A stretch of 21,904 bases of DNA, taken from a virus. The notes beneath the pieces were generated by a model that saw only the letters and a program-made list of their open reading frames with translations, was not told where the DNA came from and searched no databases. Positions 13,751-21,201 of this stretch are shown in pieces (the stretch's first letter is position 1; the number at the start of each line of letters is the position of its first letter). The stretch is from positions 1 through 21,904 of IMG/VR virus record IMGVR_UViG_3300042539_001099, one strand, 5' to 3'. Made by a program: the position numbers and the translations under genes.

Positions 13751-15998
13751 AAGTTTCCTCAAAAGATCCAAAACTGTAGTCATCACCAATATCTTGGTCT
13801 ACTCCAATAGGTGAGCCAGAAATACTGCACCCACGATCAGTTTGAGTTCTAGTTTTTAGGATTTTGCAATAAGTATCAACATCTTTTTCATTAACTAGCG
13901 CAACAATAGAGTCATGTACTAACATGAATATTTTAGCATCCAAACCAAGTTTATTGACTTCTTGTTGAGTTTCCATTGCAGCCAGCAAGTTCATATCGCT
14001 GGCTAGAGATTGTACTTCGCTGTTAATACCGCTGCGTACCTCGTGCGCTGCAATACCTTTATCACTAGAAAACACATTGGGCAACCTACGCTTTCTGCCA
14101 AAAAAGCTATAAGTAAACCCATTTTCTTCAATAAACCGTTTGCGACCGTCCAGCCACTTTTTTAGTTTATTAAACTTGTTAAAATATGCGTCAATGTCAT
14201 CTTGTGCCTGTCTAACTGGATAAGGCTTTCCAGTAGCTTTTGTAACAGTTACAGACACTTTTTGAGCACCAGATCCATATAGGATACCAAAGCTAATAGC
14301 CTTAGCACTTTGCCGCATTTCTGGGTATAGTTTCTTAACCTGATCTACTTCACAAGGCAGATTAAACACCATTTTAGCAATCGTACTGTGAAAGTCTCCG
14401 CCGCTGCTAAACACTTGTTGCAGGTTTTTATCTGCACTTAATACAGCCGCATAATACATCTCTGCAGTAGTCAAGTCTTGCGAGATTATTTTGTAGCCCA
14501 AGGGAGCTCGGATACATCCTTTAATAATTGGATCATCTCGTGGTATTTGTTGTGCATTAAATTTACCGCTAGAACTAAGTCGGCCACTTGTTGTGAAAAT
14601 AAGATTAAAATTAGTCCTAATTCTACCATCTTTGTCTAGCTCCGGCAGGATTTTATTGATATAAGTATTTTGAATTTTACCTAATTGCCTAACCTTTAGG
14701 ATAGCACCTGGCAGAGGGTGTTCTTCACTAAGTTTTTCTAGGACTTCGGCGTCTGTAGAAACCGCTCCGGTACTAGTTTTTTTACCTGTAGGCTGTAGTC
14801 CAACATAGTCGAATAGTACCTCACGTAGATGAAACACAGAATTAGCGTTAAAGATTTTACCAGAATCTTTTTCAAATTCTTGTACCTCCTTGTAGGTAAA
14901 TATAGCCTGTTTTGCTTCTTCAATCTGATCGTCTAGATAAAGTTTTGCTGCCTGCATTCTTTTTACACTAATAGGAATACCTACTTCTTCCATATTCATG
15001 AGAAACACAGTACCATCGATTAACAGATTTTTATATACCCACAAAAACTTATCATTCTTTTGAATAATAGGCCAGAACTTTTGATATAGCTCATAGGTTA
15101 CAGCAGTATCAATACTTGCATATTCTGAGATAATATCAAAAGGAATCAAATCATAGGTAAACTGCTCTTCTAGAATACCTTTTGATCTACAGTATTCTTT
15201 TTTGAAAGTGTCTAGAGCAGAATCATAATCACCAAAATCTGTGTACTTTAGGGCTAGTTCTTTTAAGCCATGACTATCAGTTTCATCAAGCACATAGTGC
15301 ATAACCATAGTGTCATGAACATGGTCTGGTCTAAAGTCAATTCCAAGATGATAGCGAATCATCTTAAAGTCAAACTTTAGATTATGAAATACAATGTCAA
15401 AAGTATCAGCAATTTCTTGAATAAGCTGAATACATTCTTCATCTAGACAATCTGTAAGAATGTATCTGCCATGTTTTGACCTGTAGGTTACACTAAGGCC
15501 AAGCACATAGCCATCTCGAGGATATAGTGCGGTAGTTTCTGTATCCATACACACCACGCCCTGGGCACCAGCCAAAACCTCCCTAAAGAATTCTTTAGCC
15601 TCTACAGTATCATCAATACCCTTATAGTCGCCAGCCTGTAGTGGCTTAACTTCACCATTATAAATTTTGATGATTTTGTCTAGTGCACGCTCAAAGTCAG
15701 GTTTACCCTCTGGCTTGAACGCAAGCATTGCCGGGTTAGTAATACACACAAACTTATCGTCTACTAGCTGCCCAGCCATGTTAGTAACGCTGGTAACTTT
15801 AGCATATTCTTTAGCAGCTTCTGCGCCCACTAGAATAACTAGATCATACAGTTCATGATCAAAATCTAAATCAACATCTTTTTTGAGCAACTTAGTAATA
15901 GGAACACTACTCATATGAAAGTGTTCAAACTCAAAAAGAAAGTAGTCAGAATATCTAGTTCTATTTGGTGCTTTGTCAATTAAGGCTACGCGCTTCAT
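13716..15998 (-). CDS. polA: Family A DNA polymerase with 3'-5' exonuclease (T5 D9-like position)
   Basis: This 760-aa replicative polymerase lacks the 5' nuclease domain. After about 145 residues of N-terminal region come the proofreading motifs: Exo I MDTET (Asp152, Glu154), Exo II HNLKFD (Asp210) and Exo III YASID (Tyr293, Asp297). The polymerase domain shows TTSGRLSS (469-476), motif A DLTTAE (508-513), motif B RQSAKAISFGILYG (562-575, Arg562, Lys566, Phe570, Tyr574) and motif C VHDS (Asp696). The residue matching E. coli Pol I position 762 is Phe. Two departures from the textbook family are visible: motif A is DLTTAE in place of DYSQIE, and motif C has HDS in place of HDE. The key aspartates remain, so the enzyme should be active. 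The start overlaps the primase stop by 4 bases (ATGA). Confidence 0.96.
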   Translation of the reverse strand: MKRVALIDKAPNRTRYSDYFLFEFEHFHMSSVPITKLLKKDVDLDFDHELYDLVILVGAEAAKEYAKVTSVTNMAGQLVDDKFVCITNPAMLAFKPEGKPDFERALDKIIKIYNGEVKPLQAGDYKGIDDTVEAKEFFREVLAGAQGVVCMDTETTALYPRDGYVLGLSVTYRSKHGRYILTDCLDEECIQLIQEIADTFDIVFHNLKFDFKMIRYHLGIDFRPDHVHDTMVMHYVLDETDSHGLKELALKYTDFGDYDSALDTFKKEYCRSKGILEEQFTYDLIPFDIISEYASIDTAVTYELYQKFWPIIQKNDKFLWVYKNLLIDGTVFLMNMEEVGIPISVKRMQAAKLYLDDQIEEAKQAIFTYKEVQEFEKDSGKIFNANSVFHLREVLFDYVGLQPTGKKTSTGAVSTDAEVLEKLSEEHPLPGAILKVRQLGKIQNTYINKILPELDKDGRIRTNFNLIFTTSGRLSSSGKFNAQQIPRDDPIIKGCIRAPLGYKIISQDLTTAEMYYAAVLSADKNLQQVFSSGGDFHSTIAKMVFNLPCEVDQVKKLYPEMRQSAKAISFGILYGSGAQKVSVTVTKATGKPYPVRQAQDDIDAYFNKFNKLKKWLDGRKRFIEENGFTYSFFGRKRRLPNVFSSDKGIAAHEVRSGINSEVQSLASDMNLLAAMETQQEVNKLGLDAKIFMLVHDSIVALVNEKDVDTYCKILKTRTQTDRGCSISGSPIGVDQDIGDDYSFGSFEETYEFRGDRLARI

Positions 15999-16855
15999 GT
16001 GTTATATCCAATATAATTTTTTATGCTGTCTACTGTTTCTTGATCTAGTTCGCCAGGGTCTGTATCTTCAGGTAGATTTATAATTTCTACTAGAAATCCA
16101 CAATCTTCAATTAGTGGTTTTAGTGTTTGCATAGCATTTTGACCTGCTTCGTCGCCATCAAACATCAAGTAGATTTTTGTTATACCTTGGGCTCTGTATG
16201 GTAATAGTTTAAGCTGTGTATCGTTTTGAAGTGTATTTGTACCAAATGTGCATACTACTGGGTGTAGTCCTTTATCGTAGACATTTAGTAAATCAAATAT
16301 GCCTTCAACCATCACTAGGCTAGTTGATTCGTACGGCATATGTGGTGGGAATAAGGGAATCTGCACACCACTAGGATAATTTACATATCTAGGATTGCCA
16401 TTGCTCATAGTATGCCGGGCTACAAATACTTGGATTTTATTAGTAATGTCCCAAATAGGAAACACTATTCTATCCTGAAGTTTTTCTACTTGATTTGTAT
16501 AAAATGCTTCAAATTTCTTTAAAGTTTTTGGACTAATACCTCTAAATTGCTTTGTGTAAGGAGTAGCTCCTAGAGGCATATCTAGTCCAGTATGTGTAAC
16601 CATAAGATCACGTAATTTTTTCTTTAATTTAGCTATTTTAATTGGTACTGGATTTGTAAAAACATTAAAATGTTTAAATACATTTGTTTTAAATCCGCAG
16701 CTAAAGCAGTGGGCGACTCCAGTTACTCGATCTATTCTAAAACTAGGATTTGAATCGTCATGCTCTGGATTAATACATTTTACAAGATAATCTCTGCCGC
16801 TTACGGTATAACTTAATCCTTGTTTTTGCAATAGTTCTAGTACTGGATCGCTCAT
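15995..16855 (-). CDS. DnaG-type DNA primase
   Basis: This 286-aa primase makes RNA primers at the fork. The N-terminal CHC2-type zinc ribbon is visible as Cys27, His32, Cys50 and Cys53 (KCINPEH, then HCFSCGF). The TOPRIM catalytic core shows Glu184 in VMVEGIFD and the acidic pair Asp233/Asp235 in MFDGDEAG, with the structural CTFGTN between them. It is short compared with bacterial DnaG (about 580 aa), lacking a C-terminal helicase-binding domain, as in several phages. TAAATG joins it directly to the helicase gene upstream, so the two fork partners are co-translated. The stop overlaps the polymerase start. Confidence 0.94.
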   Translation of the reverse strand: MSDPVLELLQKQGLSYTVSGRDYLVKCINPEHDDSNPSFRIDRVTGVAHCFSCGFKTNVFKHFNVFTNPVPIKIAKLKKKLRDLMVTHTGLDMPLGATPYTKQFRGISPKTLKKFEAFYTNQVEKLQDRIVFPIWDITNKIQVFVARHTMSNGNPRYVNYPSGVQIPLFPPHMPYESTSLVMVEGIFDLLNVYDKGLHPVVCTFGTNTLQNDTQLKLLPYRAQGITKIYLMFDGDEAGQNAMQTLKPLIEDCGFLVEIINLPEDTDPGELDQETVDSIKNYIGYNT

Positions 16856-18232
16856 TTATGTGTTCCAAGGTAGATCGTCTACTGGTTCTTGTGTTTTCTT
16901 AGTTTTTCCTGCGCGTTTTACTTTTTCTTCGTGCTCTGGTTTTTCTATAGTTTGAGGACTAATACGTAGTGTATCCCAATCAATAGGACAGGTAAACTGC
17001 ATTTCTTTACCGCCACGTATTTTAGTAGTTTCAAAGGTAATTGCTTGCTTTTCTTTATCGTGTGCTTCCATTACTAATGCAATATCGGCAGCATCAAGAA
17101 TACCTTTTGAAAATCTTGCCTCACCACTGGCATCAATTTGATACGGACTTACTAGTACTATTTCATACTTACGAGCCAGATTCTTTAATTTTTTGGATAC
17201 CTCAATTTGTGGTTTCCAGTCATACTGGTCTATACCATCGGCAACAATTTGATTTAAGTAGTCTACTACTACAACAGCTAGTTTATCGCCAAATCTAGCC
17301 TTCATTTTACCAATGTGCAAGTCAATAGCACCTATGCTCAAGTCTCTATCATCAACAATAACCATTTGATTGGTTTGTTTTAGACGATAGTTTCTGACTA
17401 GTGTTTCTTCAAATTTAAATCTATCTCTGTGACGCATAAACTCTAGAACGGTTTGATCCGCATCTTCAAACATCTCGGCTCTGGCTTTTACTACTTTAAG
17501 CACTTCTTCATCAGTTAATTTATTTTGTTTTAGGCTTTGATGATTAACATTAGCTAGAATAGCTAGGTTTCGCTCCATTACTTCTATAGCTGTCATCTCT
17601 ATGCTAAAGTAAAGGCAACTATTACCACTCTCATACTGATTAATAAAAATATTACTACTAGTAATACTCTTACCGCTACCTCGTTTACCACCGATGAGTA
17701 TGAGTTCCTGTCTAGCCACGCCGCCAAGCACAGCATCAAAAGTATTGTTAAGTCCAAGATAAACACGTTCTTTTTCTAACTCTTGAGGATTGCGGAATAG
17801 AAGAATATCGCTCATTGTGTATACTTTTTCACTAGTATGAGTCTTTTCTTCTATGGTTAGGGCTATTGTTGATAAGTTTTCTTTTATTTCGTTGGAGTCG
17901 TAAAGTGGCAGTTTGTCTACAAATTTATCTAATAATTTTACAGTTTCGTTCTGAGTATACTGATCTATAAGAGCATCAAGGGCTACTTCAGCACTAACAT
18001 CGGGTAACTCAGTTAGCTTTAGTGTAGCTAGAGTTTTAGCTGCCGGACCTTCTCTAATAGTAAGTTCTAAGTCATCAAAGTTAGGTAGTTTATTATACCG
18101 TTCATAGTGCTTATTGATGACACTATACAAAGAGGAGTATGCCGGGTCTAAAAACACCAGCTTAAGCTTTGCCCATATATCTAGGCTCTGCTCAGATAGC
18201 AATTTATTTAAGACTACGGCGGATACATCCAC
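16856..18232 (-). CDS. dnaB: Replicative DNA helicase, DnaB family
   Basis: This 458-aa RecA-fold hexameric helicase unwinds DNA at the fork. The N-terminal about 130 residues are helical (primase-interaction type), then come Walker A GGKRGSGKS (181-189), the motif FSIEM, Walker B VVVVDYLNQI, the sensor VLVSPYQIDASGEARF and TTKIRGGKEM. The tail is Lys-rich and ends in an acidic-aromatic DDLPWNT that resembles SSB-type docking tails. The start is GTG at 18232, supported by AAGGTAGG just upstream and by the absence of any nearby in-frame ATG; the overlapping ATG at 18234 is out of frame. One base separates it from the 99-aa gene, so translation is probably coupled. It lacks a DnaC-like loader in the window. 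Confidence 0.95.
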   Translation of the reverse strand: MDVSAVVLNKLLSEQSLDIWAKLKLVFLDPAYSSLYSVINKHYERYNKLPNFDDLELTIREGPAAKTLATLKLTELPDVSAEVALDALIDQYTQNETVKLLDKFVDKLPLYDSNEIKENLSTIALTIEEKTHTSEKVYTMSDILLFRNPQELEKERVYLGLNNTFDAVLGGVARQELILIGGKRGSGKSITSSNIFINQYESGNSCLYFSIEMTAIEVMERNLAILANVNHQSLKQNKLTDEEVLKVVKARAEMFEDADQTVLEFMRHRDRFKFEETLVRNYRLKQTNQMVIVDDRDLSIGAIDLHIGKMKARFGDKLAVVVVDYLNQIVADGIDQYDWKPQIEVSKKLKNLARKYEIVLVSPYQIDASGEARFSKGILDAADIALVMEAHDKEKQAITFETTKIRGGKEMQFTCPIDWDTLRISPQTIEKPEHEEKVKRAGKTKKTQEPVDDLPWNT

Positions 18233-18233
18233 A

Positions 18234-18533
18234 TTAACCTACCTTAGATTCATTGTCTACTATAACTTGGTCTATAATTTCTGTAACTTTATAAACAATA
18301 TTTTCTCGTAACTTTTTAATATCTTGCTGATAACTACTACCTTTGTCAAATAGTAGACTTAGCTGTTCATGTGTTACGAGCTGTTGTAAGCCAAAATATA
18401 TATGGTCGTATGCCATTGTAGATTCTGGCATGACTTCTACTTGAGCTTGGCGACCATAGTTATGTACTGCTTGCTTTACTACTTCTTCTACAGTAAACGA
18501 TTCTGTATCGTGATATGTGATTGTAACTTTCAT
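18234..18533 (-). CDS. Unknown protein (99 aa) in front of the helicase gene
   Basis: This protein starts with a strand (MKVTITYHDTESFTVEEVV) and continues with helices (AVHNYGRQAQVEV, YFGLQQLVTHEQLSLLFDK). It has no cysteines, signal peptide or membrane span, and I recognise no family. It begins about 20 bases after the terminator T3 and ends one base from the helicase GTG. A small protein fixed in front of a DnaB helicase could be a loader or regulator, as small loaders are often poorly conserved, but nothing in the sequence proves this. No promoter is visible between T3 and its ATG. Confidence 0.7.
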   Translation of the reverse strand: MKVTITYHDTESFTVEEVVKQAVHNYGRQAQVEVMPESTMAYDHIYFGLQQLVTHEQLSLLFDKGSSYQQDIKKLRENIVYKVTEIIDQVIVDNESKVG

Positions 18534-18553
18534 TTACAGTATCCAAAGTAAAA

Positions 18554-18582
18554 AGGCCGGGAGTTGATTAGACTCCCGGCCT
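18554..18582 (-). terminator. Rho-independent terminator T3 after the HTH-repeat gene
   Basis: AGGCCGGGAGT (18554-18564) and ACTCCCGGCCT (18572-18582) form an 11-bp GC-rich perfect stem with a 7-base loop. On the leftward strand the stem is followed by a T5 run and TTTACTTT. It ends transcription after the HTH-repeat gene, yet the next gene (99 aa) follows immediately without an obvious promoter, so read-through or an internal promoter is needed for dnaB and downstream genes. Confidence 0.93.
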
Positions 18583-18590
18583 AGTGTTAT

Positions 18591-18608
18591 GCCTAATCTA
18601 GATTAGGC
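18591..18608. repeat. 18-bp perfect palindrome over the stop codon of the HTH-repeat gene
   Basis: GCCTAATCTAGATTAGGC reads the same on both strands with no spacer. It contains the TAA stop and lies 8 bases before terminator T3 in the direction of transcription. A loopless palindrome favours a dimeric protein site rather than an RNA hairpin. It could bind the HTH-repeat protein itself, but that is only suggested by location. Confidence 0.7.
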
Positions 18609-19349
18609 AGCAGCTTTAGCCTCGGCCTTGGCTTTCTTGTCTGCGCCTTTGTAATCGGCAACATTAATTCCGCGGCGGGTAAGAAGGGTACGAAGACCAC
18701 GCTCAGTCTTATCAACTTCTTTGGCAATCTCTGCTACAGTCATAGTAGCAATACGACTACCAAGAGCAACGATAGGATCAACCTGATCTTTAGCATGGGA
18801 CTCGCGCTGTGCGGGAATCTTAGCAATTTGACCTTTACGAGTAAGGCTAAGAGCCTTGCCACGTACACTTGCAACAGTCTTGTTAAGGGCAGCAGCAATA
18901 TCCTCGATAAAGGCACCGCGCTCAGCCATTTGAACAAATTTTGCTTCTTCAGCTTCTGTGTAAGTACGAGCAACTTCAACTTTCTCGGCAGGCTTTACAG
19001 CGCCGGTAAGTTCTAGGGCAAGAAGTTTACCCTGAATCTGTTTAGCAGTAAACTTGCCATCAGCAAAGTTTTCTGCAATTTCTTTGTAGGTATAACGACC
19101 AACATTATCCTCAACAAAGTTGGCAAGATCATCAGTCTCGTCTTCGGTGAAGGCAGTGGTCTTTTCTTTGGCCATGCTAGCAACATCACGGTCTAGCTGG
19201 CGGAGTTTAGCAGCAATACTACGAGTAGTGAATCCAAGGGTTTCGGCGGCTTCTTCAACTTTAGCTACGCTAACGGGGCTTTGGCTACCAACGATTTGAA
19301 GCAGTTGGTCAACAACCTCGTCATTCCATTTTTTAGCTTTTTCAGTCAT
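18603..19349 (-). CDS. Multi-helix-turn-helix DNA-binding protein, T5 D5-like
   Basis: This 248-aa protein is made of about four related HTH/SANT-like units, at about residues 6-52, 65-113, 128-170 and 191-228. Each ends in a recognition-helix pattern: FTTRSIAAKLRQL, FTAKQIQGKLLAL, KTVASVRGKALSL and KTERGLRTLLTRR. Between units are short linkers; the C-terminus is Lys/Ala-rich (KKAKAEAKAAA), a likely non-specific DNA contact. T5 encodes a DNA-binding regulator, D5, in the same place between the ligase genes and the replication fork genes, and I infer a similar role in coating phage DNA or switching transcription. Its start overlaps the ligase C-half stop by 8 bases, and both are probably transcribed from P2 and stopped at T3. 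The D5 match is from memory of gene order and pattern. Confidence 0.75.
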   Translation of the reverse strand: MTEKAKKWNDEVVDQLLQIVGSQSPVSVAKVEEAAETLGFTTRSIAAKLRQLDRDVASMAKEKTTAFTEDETDDLANFVEDNVGRYTYKEIAENFADGKFTAKQIQGKLLALELTGAVKPAEKVEVARTYTEAEEAKFVQMAERGAFIEDIAAALNKTVASVRGKALSLTRKGQIAKIPAQRESHAKDQVDPIVALGSRIATMTVAEIAKEVDKTERGLRTLLTRRGINVADYKGADKKAKAEAKAAA

Positions 19350-20103
19350 CTTTATTTTCTTTCAAAAATTGTTGTAGGTCTGTGATAATTTTAATATTTA
19401 GTTCTTCGGCACGTTTACGCTTAGAACTAGATTTGTCAGATTCGTCAACTAGAAAGTCTAGGGATTTGGTTACAGTTTCGGAAATTTTAAATCCAAGCTG
19501 TTCAAGTTGATCGTATGCTTCTTGTTTTGTTTTGAAACTTTTTAGTTTACCAGTAATACAAATAGTTTTTCTATCTTCTAGGGCATCTACTACATGGTTA
19601 GAGTGAAATGAGAACGGCAGAAATTCTCTCATTTCTTGAAAATCTGTTTGAATCCAATTCATAAGATTTTCGGTGGCTTTTTCCCCTAAACCAGCTTCAC
19701 GGCATTTTTCTGTGGTAAGTTCGTCAATATGACTGATTACTTTAGAAACTTTCTGTGATGCGGTGTTACCAATTAAGGGAATACTAAAACTTGCTAGGAC
19801 TTCGGCTAGACTTGCACTACGGCTGCGATTGATTTCATCAATCAGTTTCTCAGCCATACGCTCACTGCCCAAGCACTCAGCAATCTCACTTTCCTCTAGG
19901 TAGTAGAGTTCAGTAATATCTGCCAGTTCTAGTTTTTCTATAGTCTTAGAACCCATGCCCTTGATACCAAGGGTTTTGCAGAAGTGTTCTAACTTTTTAT
20001 CAAGCTGAGCACTACAAGCCTGATTCCGGCAAAACAGCTGGTCATTAACCCACTCAAGTGGGTATTCACAACACGGACAATTTGTAGGAATCGTGATTTT
20101 CAT
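19342..20103 (-). CDS. ligB: NAD-dependent DNA ligase, C-terminal subunit (zinc finger, HhH, BRCT)
   Basis: This 253-aa protein corresponds to the C-terminal half of bacterial LigA. A Cys4 zinc finger is formed by Cys9, Cys12, Cys25 and Cys30 (NCPCCEY, then CRNQAC). It is followed by the helix-hairpin-helix array (GIKGMGSKTIEKL, FSIPLIGNTASQKV) and a C-terminal BRCT domain from about 177 (CITGKLKSFKTKQEAY, then VTKSLDFLVDES). It has no adenylation motif, so it needs the separate N-terminal subunit to join nicks. The two halves are separated by 87 bases carrying promoter P2, with no frameshift relic between them. T5 is known to have its NAD-dependent ligase as two genes, so the split is an old arrangement and not damage. 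Confidence 0.92.
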   Translation of the reverse strand: MKITIPTNCPCCEYPLEWVNDQLFCRNQACSAQLDKKLEHFCKTLGIKGMGSKTIEKLELADITELYYLEESEIAECLGSERMAEKLIDEINRSRSASLAEVLASFSIPLIGNTASQKVSKVISHIDELTTEKCREAGLGEKATENLMNWIQTDFQEMREFLPFSFHSNHVVDALEDRKTICITGKLKSFKTKQEAYDQLEQLGFKISETVTKSLDFLVDESDKSSSKRKRAEELNIKIITDLQQFLKENKDD

Positions 20104-20129
20104 GGGGTTTTATCCAACAGAATATAAAT

Positions 20130-20158
20130 ATTATACACTAATTGTATAGGCTTAGCAA
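20130..20158 (-). promoter_or_regulatory. Promoter P2, sigma70-like, between the two ligase halves
   Basis: A TTGCTA -35 (20158-20153), 17-bp spacer and perfect TATAAT (20135-20130) face leftward. The -10 lies in TATAATATT, and the -35 in TAGACTTGCTAA, almost identical to the P1 context. The predicted start leaves a leader of about 20 bases to the ATG at 20103. Confidence 0.82.
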
Positions 20159-20183
20159 GTCTAAATTTTACTTGCCCGAGCCT
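20148..20183. promoter_or_regulatory. Inverted repeat overlapping the P2 -35 region
   Basis: AGGCT-TA-GCAAGT (20148-20160) pairs with ACTTGC-CCG-AGCCT (20170-20183): two perfect blocks of 6 and 5 bp separated by a small internal mismatch, with a 9-base spacer. It covers the -35 box and extends upstream. It could be an operator, an activator site, or a weak hairpin ending the upstream ligase transcript. Confidence 0.5.
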
Positions 20184-20190
20184 GATAAAT

Positions 20191-21147
20191 TTAGGCATCT
20201 ACTTTGTGCAGCACACAGGGAATGATTTCTCCAGCCCTGATTACAGCTACCCTGTCGCCAATTTCAAGGCCCAGTGCTTCGATAAAGCCTGGATTGTTTA
20301 GGGTAGCTCGGCTCACTTGTGCATCGCCAATCATAACAGGTTCTAGAATAGCCACAGGGGTAACCTTGCCAGTTTTACCTACTTGCCATTCTACGCCTAA
20401 GAGTGTAGTTTCTACGTGTTCAGCTCGTTCTTTTCTAGCGTATGCACCACGGGGATGCTTGCTAGTATAGCCCAAGGCTTCAAACTCTTGGTTTGAGTCA
20501 CAACGAAATACTACACCATCACAAGGATAAATTTTATCTAAGTCTGCTTCCAAGACAGTTTGAAAACCCTGCTTACGCAGCCATTTCATATCTTGCGAAT
20601 ATGAGTCTGACCAGTGCGGGAATAAGCCATAGGCAAAGAAACTAATGGCTCGCGTTCTAAATTCATCTAGATCCTTTAGATTAAGGGAGCCAGCGGCATA
20701 GTTTCGGCTATTTTCAATATGGCTTGGAGCAACAATTTCTCCGGTAATTTGGAGAATAGGCGTATAGGAAATTTTATGCGGTACTAGGTTAGTTGACAAC
20801 AGCTTGTCAGTAATCAGTTGACCCTCTACTCCATCGCCCCGAGTAAGTGCTTGAACTAACTCGCCGTTGATGTAAAGCAGTGAGATGGCTGCGCCATCAA
20901 GTTTGGGAGTAACACTAACTTCCCGAACGCCTTCTAGTGGATTACGCTGACCCTCATCATCATAGAATTTCTGCAGACTATACATTTGCCTAAAGTGTTT
21001 AGCCTTATTGGTCTGCGGAGCACTACCTACCTCGCCGTAGCCAATCAACTCAGCAAGACTATCAAACTGCTTATCACTAATAATAGGCCAGCCGTCGTAA
21101 TAGTGCTTGCTTGCTGTGTCAAGAAATTCTTTGAGTTTGTTTGTCAT
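20191..21147 (-). CDS. ligA: NAD-dependent DNA ligase, N-terminal catalytic subunit (Ia, adenylation, OB fold)
   Basis: This 318-aa protein carries the nick-sealing chemistry. The Ia/NMN-binding part is present but short (HYYDGWPIISDKQFDSL, residues 15-31). The adenylated lysine is Lys82 in PKLDG. It is followed by TRGDGVEG, ITGEIV, NYAAGSLNLKD, the DGVVFRCD motif, HPRGAYARK and the OB-fold segment (WQVGKTGKVTPVAIL, then GDRVAVIRAGEIIP). The protein ends at the exact boundary where cellular LigA continues into the zinc finger, which here is a separate gene. It is about 80 residues shorter than the same span in E. coli, mainly in Ia and loops. Promoter P3 lies just upstream, with a leader of about 17 bases. 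Confidence 0.94.
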   Translation of the reverse strand: MTNKLKEFLDTASKHYYDGWPIISDKQFDSLAELIGYGEVGSAPQTNKAKHFRQMYSLQKFYDDEGQRNPLEGVREVSVTPKLDGAAISLLYINGELVQALTRGDGVEGQLITDKLLSTNLVPHKISYTPILQITGEIVAPSHIENSRNYAAGSLNLKDLDEFRTRAISFFAYGLFPHWSDSYSQDMKWLRKQGFQTVLEADLDKIYPCDGVVFRCDSNQEFEALGYTSKHPRGAYARKERAEHVETTLLGVEWQVGKTGKVTPVAILEPVMIGDAQVSRATLNNPGFIEALGLEIGDRVAVIRAGEIIPCVLHKVDA

Positions 21148-21171
21148 GTTAAACTTTCACAAGAGTTTAAT

Positions 21172-21200
21172 ATTATAACAGTTTAGGGTCGTGTGGTCAA
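21172..21200 (-). promoter_or_regulatory. Promoter P3, sigma70-like, upstream of the ligase catalytic subunit
   Basis: TTGACC -35 (21200-21195, 5 of 6 consensus), 17-bp spacer and perfect TATAAT (21177-21172), again inside TATAATATT. ACTTG at the -35 start is shared with P1 and P2. It lies in the 54-base gap after the PC4-like gene. Confidence 0.86.
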
Positions 21201-21201
21201 G

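Noticed and set aside
13751-13789. Upstream Met at 13789 for the gene after the polymerase
   Set aside because: It needs a 74-base overlap with the polymerase gene; the ATG at 13750 has GAGGAAAC directly before it.
18232-18234. ATG at 18234 as the helicase start
   Set aside because: It is in a different frame and meets a stop within seven codons; the overlapping GTG at 18232 is in frame.
18740-18979. 79-codon Leu-rich frame inside the HTH-repeat gene
   Set aside because: The alternate frame of an Ala/Lys/Glu-rich gene yields a Leu-rich artefact; no start signals, and it would disrupt a well-supported repeat protein.
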